From contig JAGGNK010008337.1 in NCBI GenBank assembly GCA_017590115.1, positions 6,873,609 through 6,937,608 on the forward strand: 64,000 nucleotides of DNA, given 5' to 3'. Under the pieces are notes generated by a model. That model saw only the letters and a list, made by a program, of their open reading frames with translations, was not told the origin of the DNA and did not search any database. Positions 58,995 through 64,000 of this stretch are shown one piece after another. The DNA comes from Montifringilla adamsi. Taxonomy: Eukaryota > Chordata > Aves > Passeriformes > Passeridae. The translations under genes were made by a program, and so were the position numbers. Numbering within the stretch: the stretch's first letter is position 1; the number at the start of each line of letters is the position of its first letter.

Positions 58995-61900
58995 ATCTTT
59001 GCTCTTTGCAAGTTTGCACTTTCCTAATGTCACTTGCAAACTCGAGCAGACTTGGTGCTTGTACCCCATGAAATGCAGATGTTCCTGATGGTACTTTTCT
59101 CCAAAATGGTCATGACTGTACTCCCAGACTTTTCCTAGGAGCTGCTCTTGGCCTCCCAAAGCCTTCTAGTTTACATTATTAATGACTGAGTTCTGGTTTG
59201 GGTTGTTCAAGCCAACAGAGATCACACAGGTCCCAATTATTTTTGCACTTGTCCAACTAATTTTCTACTCTAAGTCAAATGTTTCTGGAGAAAAAAAGCA
59301 TAAGAGCATATTTTTGTTCCTTGACAGGTGTTTGAAGGAGGAAGAGATTTAACAAAGCTTTGTATCAGCAAGCACTAAATTAATTAGAACCAATGCTTTA
59401 GAAGGGATGTTTTCAATGCCCATCACTCTACATCAGGCAGCCTATGATTTGGACTCACAGGCTGAAGCCATAGCATCCTACATTTTCCTTACATCTCACT
59501 TTATGTAAATAAAATGTTGTCAAATTAAAGGGAGATCATTCTCTTCTCCCTCTTTCCTTTATATTCCGTCTCCCTTCTCCTCCTGTGTTTTCAGGGGATG
59601 GATTGTGTCACTTCTTTTTTTTAAAGGTCTGTTTCTTTTAGTGAACCTGATTGCTGTTGTGTCTGTTTTGTGTATTGCAGCATCCTACAGGAAATGTCTG
59701 ATTGTTATAATAGCAGTGGGCAAGAAATTGTTCAAAGTCATTTATTAATGTTGAAGTAGTTTTTGTGTCTATGCTTTGTTTCACAGAATTTCCTCTTTGC
59801 TTTATTCCTGATGTTTGGTATGTCAGACAAATGCTCTTGTACTGAACAGAGCAATTAAACATCTGGTCACTCATGCCACAACAGTATTTTTTCTATTCAC
59901 TGAAAGCACTTGTACTTGCTTTGTGAAAATACTATGCCTTCTCTAGAGCTACTCAGACTGCTTCAGGGTTTTAGATCAGCTGCAAGTTCCTCTTTGGCTG
60001 CCCCAAACCTTGGAAATTGAAATAAGTACTTCTGTTAATGTGGCAAGATGTGATAATACAAGATGAAAGTTACTTGCATTATACCATCTACAACACCCAA
60101 TGTCTGTTTCTGCATTTCCTTGGAAAAATCCCCCACTCCATCATAGCCAGGCATTTCTGTCAGATTATAGTAAATTTGTTTGCTGATTTGTATGTTTGGA
60201 CAGATAAGGAACCACCACCCAACAATTGAAGTTGCCCTGCATTACAATAGGAATTTACTCTCACAGGATGTGCCAGGATATCTGGGTTTTAATGCAGATC
60301 ATCCTTCCCATGCTGTTTGCCATGGTGTAAGCAGGATGGACACGTCCCAGATGTGCTCAGATGAAGTGCCTCTCAGTCTGGCACTGATGGATGGATGCAG
60401 CAGGTCATCACCACTCACTGCTTGTGCAGGGGGAGGCAGAGTGTTTGTCACAGGTGCCATTTGCAGTGTGGAGGGTGCCCTTGGCTTCCACCAGGTGCCT
60501 TCTGCACCTTCCAGCCTTTGGGAGCCAAGGATCATGCCTGAGCTCAGCGGGAGCCCTCGCTCCTCTAAAGATCAAATTCTCATACTGGGGAGGACAGAGG
60601 TTCTCAACCCTGCTCTGGCTGCCATTGCAGCTCGGTGGCTTCCCATGGAGCAAATCTGTGTCACCCTGTTCTTCTAAAGTTCTTCTAAGCCTTCTGATAC
60701 TTACATTTTTGTAATGGAGTTTCTCACGCGCTTTTGATGTAACCAGTGATTGTTTTGCATTCCTTTCTGGAGGTGGAGAGAATTGGACTGTTGGTTTGAA
60801 CAGCGTTGTTGGAGAGGTGGCAATTTCATCCTCCAATCCAGGGTCACTTTTGGAATTCCATATATATCGAGGCCGAGAAACAAACTACCCCTTTTTTACC
60901 TTGGACATCTCAGCGTGCGCGTGTCGTTCATTTCGTGTTGTATTGCACCAAATCTGTGGCGAAGGCAGGGGAGCCCTGCTCCTGCACACCAGAATGTGCC
61001 AGTTAGAACAAATCCACGGTGGATTCCAAGATGGGAAAGTGCTGCATACAAGCACATTTCCAGTGCTGTTTTCACCTCGAAAGAGCACGGATGAAAGTGT
61101 TCTTTAGAGGTGAAGAACATCACACAGACCTTGTTAAAAAGAAAAAAAAAAATTGTCATCGGGGAAAAAGGATCTGACATATCTGTAGCTCTGTGTTGAG
61201 GAGCATTTTTAGCATCTCTTGTGAATTGCTGACTGCTCTCAATTCACACTTATTTAATGGACATTCGAGCACTTAGCACCTTGCAGGGGGCATTCAGCAC
61301 TGTTTAGCATCAGTGTCTTCCTAGGTCTTCACTTCTGAAACAACCAGCTCTGCAAAGCAGAATAACTTTGTTTTGACAACCTGTTGTGATGTATGGGTCC
61401 AATTACTGAAGTCTCCACACTCATGTTGGTTCTGGAATTTATTTTTTTTTTTTGGATAGTAGAAGCATAATCTGAAACAAGGAATTCTCCTTTATGTTAC
61501 ACTCCCTCTAGGCAAAAAGTAAATATAGGGGAGGAAAGGAATTAATGGAGCCTGTAACTCATACGGGTGTTGTTTGTTCATATACATCACATTACTCTGC
61601 CATGCTTACTCAGTTTTTCTCATCATTCTTTCTCCACTCCCAGCTCTCCCTTATCATATTTTTACATCAGCATAACATTTTGGATTTCATAGAATCCACT
61701 CATAATTTTCTCTAATGCTAACAATGTGAATGTTGGAGATGTAATTTACACCATTGAGTTGAACTTGAGCCAGGCACGTCTCTAAGAGTTGCACCTGCTT
61801 TCTCTAGGCTATATTTAGAGGAATTTTTCCTATAATGTTTAATTCATATTCTTTCTGGGAATATACTTAGTGAGCTAACAGTTGAGGTTAGGGTTAGGGG

Positions 61901-62063
61901 AACTTAGTACAATTTGAAGTTCTGTAATGTAGATAAAACATTTTCCAAACATTTCAGATATCACAAAATGAGTTTTGAATTATGTGAGTTTCTCCCTCTG
62001 CTCTTTCTCATTGTTAAATCCATGTTCACCTTCATTTCATTTTCATTAAGAGCTGCCTCAAGG
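58995..62063. other. Unique sequence with a CpG-rich patch, no gene called
   Basis: The region 60240-61160 is G+C-richer than its surroundings, and 60725-61160 carries about fifteen CpG dinucleotides, unusual for this window. Several frames are open on both strands there (up to 165 codons) and none is recognised. A short A run follows at 61141-61151. A vestigial TTAGGGTTAGGGG occurs at about 61888. Confidence 0.5.
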
Positions 62064-62174
62064 AGAAAACAAACAAACCCCAACATACACATGTAAAAAA
62101 AACCCAAACCAACCAACAAAAAATAAAAAACAAAACAAAAAAAGAAACAAAAAAACAAAACAAAACAGAAAAAA
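62064..62174. repeat. A/C-rich low-complexity tract
   Basis: A runs with scattered C: CAAAC, CCAAC and AACAAAAC units over about 110 bp. The minus-strand phenylalanine-rich frame through it is an artefact. Confidence 0.93.
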
Positions 62175-62476
62175 GTAGGCCACCAGTTTTGTACATTTTG
62201 TACAAGTAAGCTTTCTAATTTATCCTTCTGATCTGGAGTGATGGTCAATCACTGGGCCTTCCCTCTTACAAGAAGGAAAGAAATAAATTTTGTCTTGTGA
62301 AGTAACATCCCATTTTCAACATACAGCATGGAAAGTGCATGCTCAGAGATATATCAATAAACATATAAAGAATTTTAAAAGACTGTTATTTGTGGCATGT
62401 TGGTATCTGAAATTACTGTAATTTAGTCAAGACAATTCTTTTTCCTCTGTGATTCTACATTAAAAACTGTAGGCCT

Positions 62477-62584
62477 GGGCTCCAAGCAACCAGGTCTGTT
62501 GGAAGATGTCCCTGCCCATGGCAGAGGGGCTGGAACAAGATCATCTCTAATGTCACTTCAAACCAAAAACATTCTATGATTCTC
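62477..62584 (+). mobile_element. CR1 LINE 3' fragment, plus strand, about 108 bp
   Basis: Sense CR1 3' end: AAGATGTCCCTGCCCATGGC, GGGGCTGGAACAAGATCATC and TTCAAACC, with the tail ATTCTATGATTCT. 5'-truncated, moderately diverged. Confidence 0.93.
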
Positions 62585-64000
62585 TGGAAAATGAACTTAT
62601 GCTTATTATCAACAAAATTGGAGCAGCTCCCTCCCTACCTTTGGCACAGATAAATGTTAGATTGTCCTGCTTAGGATTAGGAACGAGCCATTTGTACTTA
62701 CAAATGTGGTTTGTTCTCTCACTACCTAATTTTTCATCCTTATTTTTTTTAAGAAAAGTTAGCCCCTGAAAACAACAATATACTTTTTAGTGGCATGAAA
62801 CAAGATTCTGTGACCATGCGTTAGGTGCTCAGTCCTGAGAGGCACAGATGCTGGCAAGAAAAGTTTCCTGATCAATATGAGGGGTAGTGACGCCAGCAGG
62901 TTCAAGTCCTTTCTGACTCTCTTTCAAATTTCTTGGGGTTTCTAAATGAGACAATAATTCTTGTCTTTAAAATGGGGAAATAATTTAGACTTGGTCAAAC
63001 CAAAGGTGGTCAAAATCCTTTTCTCTTTCAAGAGTATTGAGTTGCACATCCATTAGCAAGCTGGAATGCATTGACTTTCAGGTCTTCTTTTCTAGAAGTC
63101 ACTAAGGAAGTTTTTGTCTTTTGTGTCTCTCTTATATAAATGAATGGAAAGTTCTCTACATGCCATGTAATGCAATGGTTTGGTGGTTTTGAGAGCTGCA
63201 CGAGGGCAAACCTCTTTAAAGTACCAAGAAACTAACTGTGTTGATTCGTAAATCTAAGAAAATGCATGAGCTAAGCATACTTGTCATTGGACTGCATGCA
63301 GATACCTGGCACAAGTGCCTAAAACTGCTAAAGTGTCTGGGGTCTATAACAGAGGAAAAGATGGTTACAGAAATTCACTTTGCAATTTATTATCAGAATT
63401 ATACTCTTGTATGGCTGTAACCTGTGGAAGGTCTTGTGTCAAAAATGATAAATGGTCAAAGTGCTGGTAGCAATTTATGTTTGCTATTGAATTTCTGCTC
63501 AGCTAAACCTCCACTTAGAGCATATACTTCTTGGTAGAAAACATTAAAAAAATGATAATTTTTTTGTTTTCTGGTAGAGAAAGGAACAGCTTGTGGTACC
63601 TTTAAAGAGCTCATTGCAGTAAAGCCAAGAAAGAAAAAAACAAAACAAAACAAAACAAAAACCCAGAACAGATTGCTCAGCCTGTGGCTGGACTGGTACA
63701 AGCAATCTGTGCAAGATTTCTCCAGAGAAAAATCTTGAGGCTTCTGCTGCTGAGAAACGTAGCATAGAGTGGTGATCTGAAAATTGTTGAAAAAGAAGAA
63801 CCTTTACTTAAGACAAAAAACAATCCCAAAGAATTCTGCTGTGCCTGCGATTCTGCTGTTCAGCCTGCGTTCCTTTCTTCAGTGTTTTTCTGTTCTAAAT
63901 TAGTGTTCTGCTGGGCTGGAAGTGGAGTCTAAAAAAATTTCACACCTGGGCTGTTATAGGAACAACCTGCTCCTATAATTTAATCCTTTATTTTAACTTC
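62585..64000. other. Unique sequence to the window end, no gene seen
   Basis: No supported gene. A CAAAA repeat lies at 63634-63661. Confidence 0.6.
63634..63661. repeat. CAAAA pentanucleotide repeat
   Basis: Four clean CAAAA units at 63641-63660, preceded by seven A. Confidence 0.93.

Noticed and set aside
60180..60836. Open frames of 165 (plus) and 142 (minus) codons
   Set aside because: They overlap on opposite strands in a G+C-richer stretch with few stops, and no motif or family is recognisable.
61885..61900. TTAGGGTTAGGGG as an interstitial telomere
   Set aside because: Only about two units, within chance expectation.
62880..62915. GGTTCAAGTCC, resembling a tRNA B box
   Set aside because: No matching acceptor, D or anticodon arms or A box at the right distance; no tRNA or tRNA-derived SINE can be built around it.

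Overview
The window looks like nuclear DNA from a bird, probably a passerine; the passerine part is inference. The sequence is AT-rich. Its interspersed repeats are almost all short, 5'-truncated CR1 LINE fragments, recognisable by the conserved CR1 3' end and its ATTCTATGATTCTATGAT-type tail. There is also one solo endogenous-retrovirus LTR with 6-bp target-site duplications. I saw no Alu- or L1-like sequence, no bacterial gene organisation, and no rRNA, tRNA or CRISPR array.

I find no protein-coding gene I can defend. The open frames are short (the longest is 218 codons, minus strand at 29140-29796) and mutually overlapping. Many run through CR1, homopolymer tracts or the assembly gap, and none matches a family I recognise. 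The window is best read as a gene desert or the inside of a very large intron. A few open stretches (27730-27970 minus, 28380-28624 plus, 41430-41614 plus) and a CpG-rich patch (60725-61160) are flagged as weak candidates only.

Layout. 1-16.6 kb: unique sequence with two CR1 fragments, long A and T runs, and two G+C-richer patches. 16608-17135: solo LTR, minus strand. 18.9-35.8 kb: an A-rich tract, four CR1 fragments (one an old plus-strand copy at 29924-30195), and a long hairpin at 30191-30236. 35794-37503: two 777-bp direct copies differing at one base and separated by 156 bp, the most striking structure here. 37.5-47.3 kb: two CR1 fragments, a diverged repeated segment and a TA microsatellite. 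47276-47578: assembly gap of 303 N. 47.6-64 kb: five CR1 fragments, four independent short tandem duplications between 53.2 and 59.0 kb, and A/C-rich tracts.

There is no gene set acting together and I see no novel biological system. What is of interest is structural: the near-identical duplication, the clustered tandem duplications, the fold-back hairpins and the strand bias of the CR1 insertions (nine minus, four plus).
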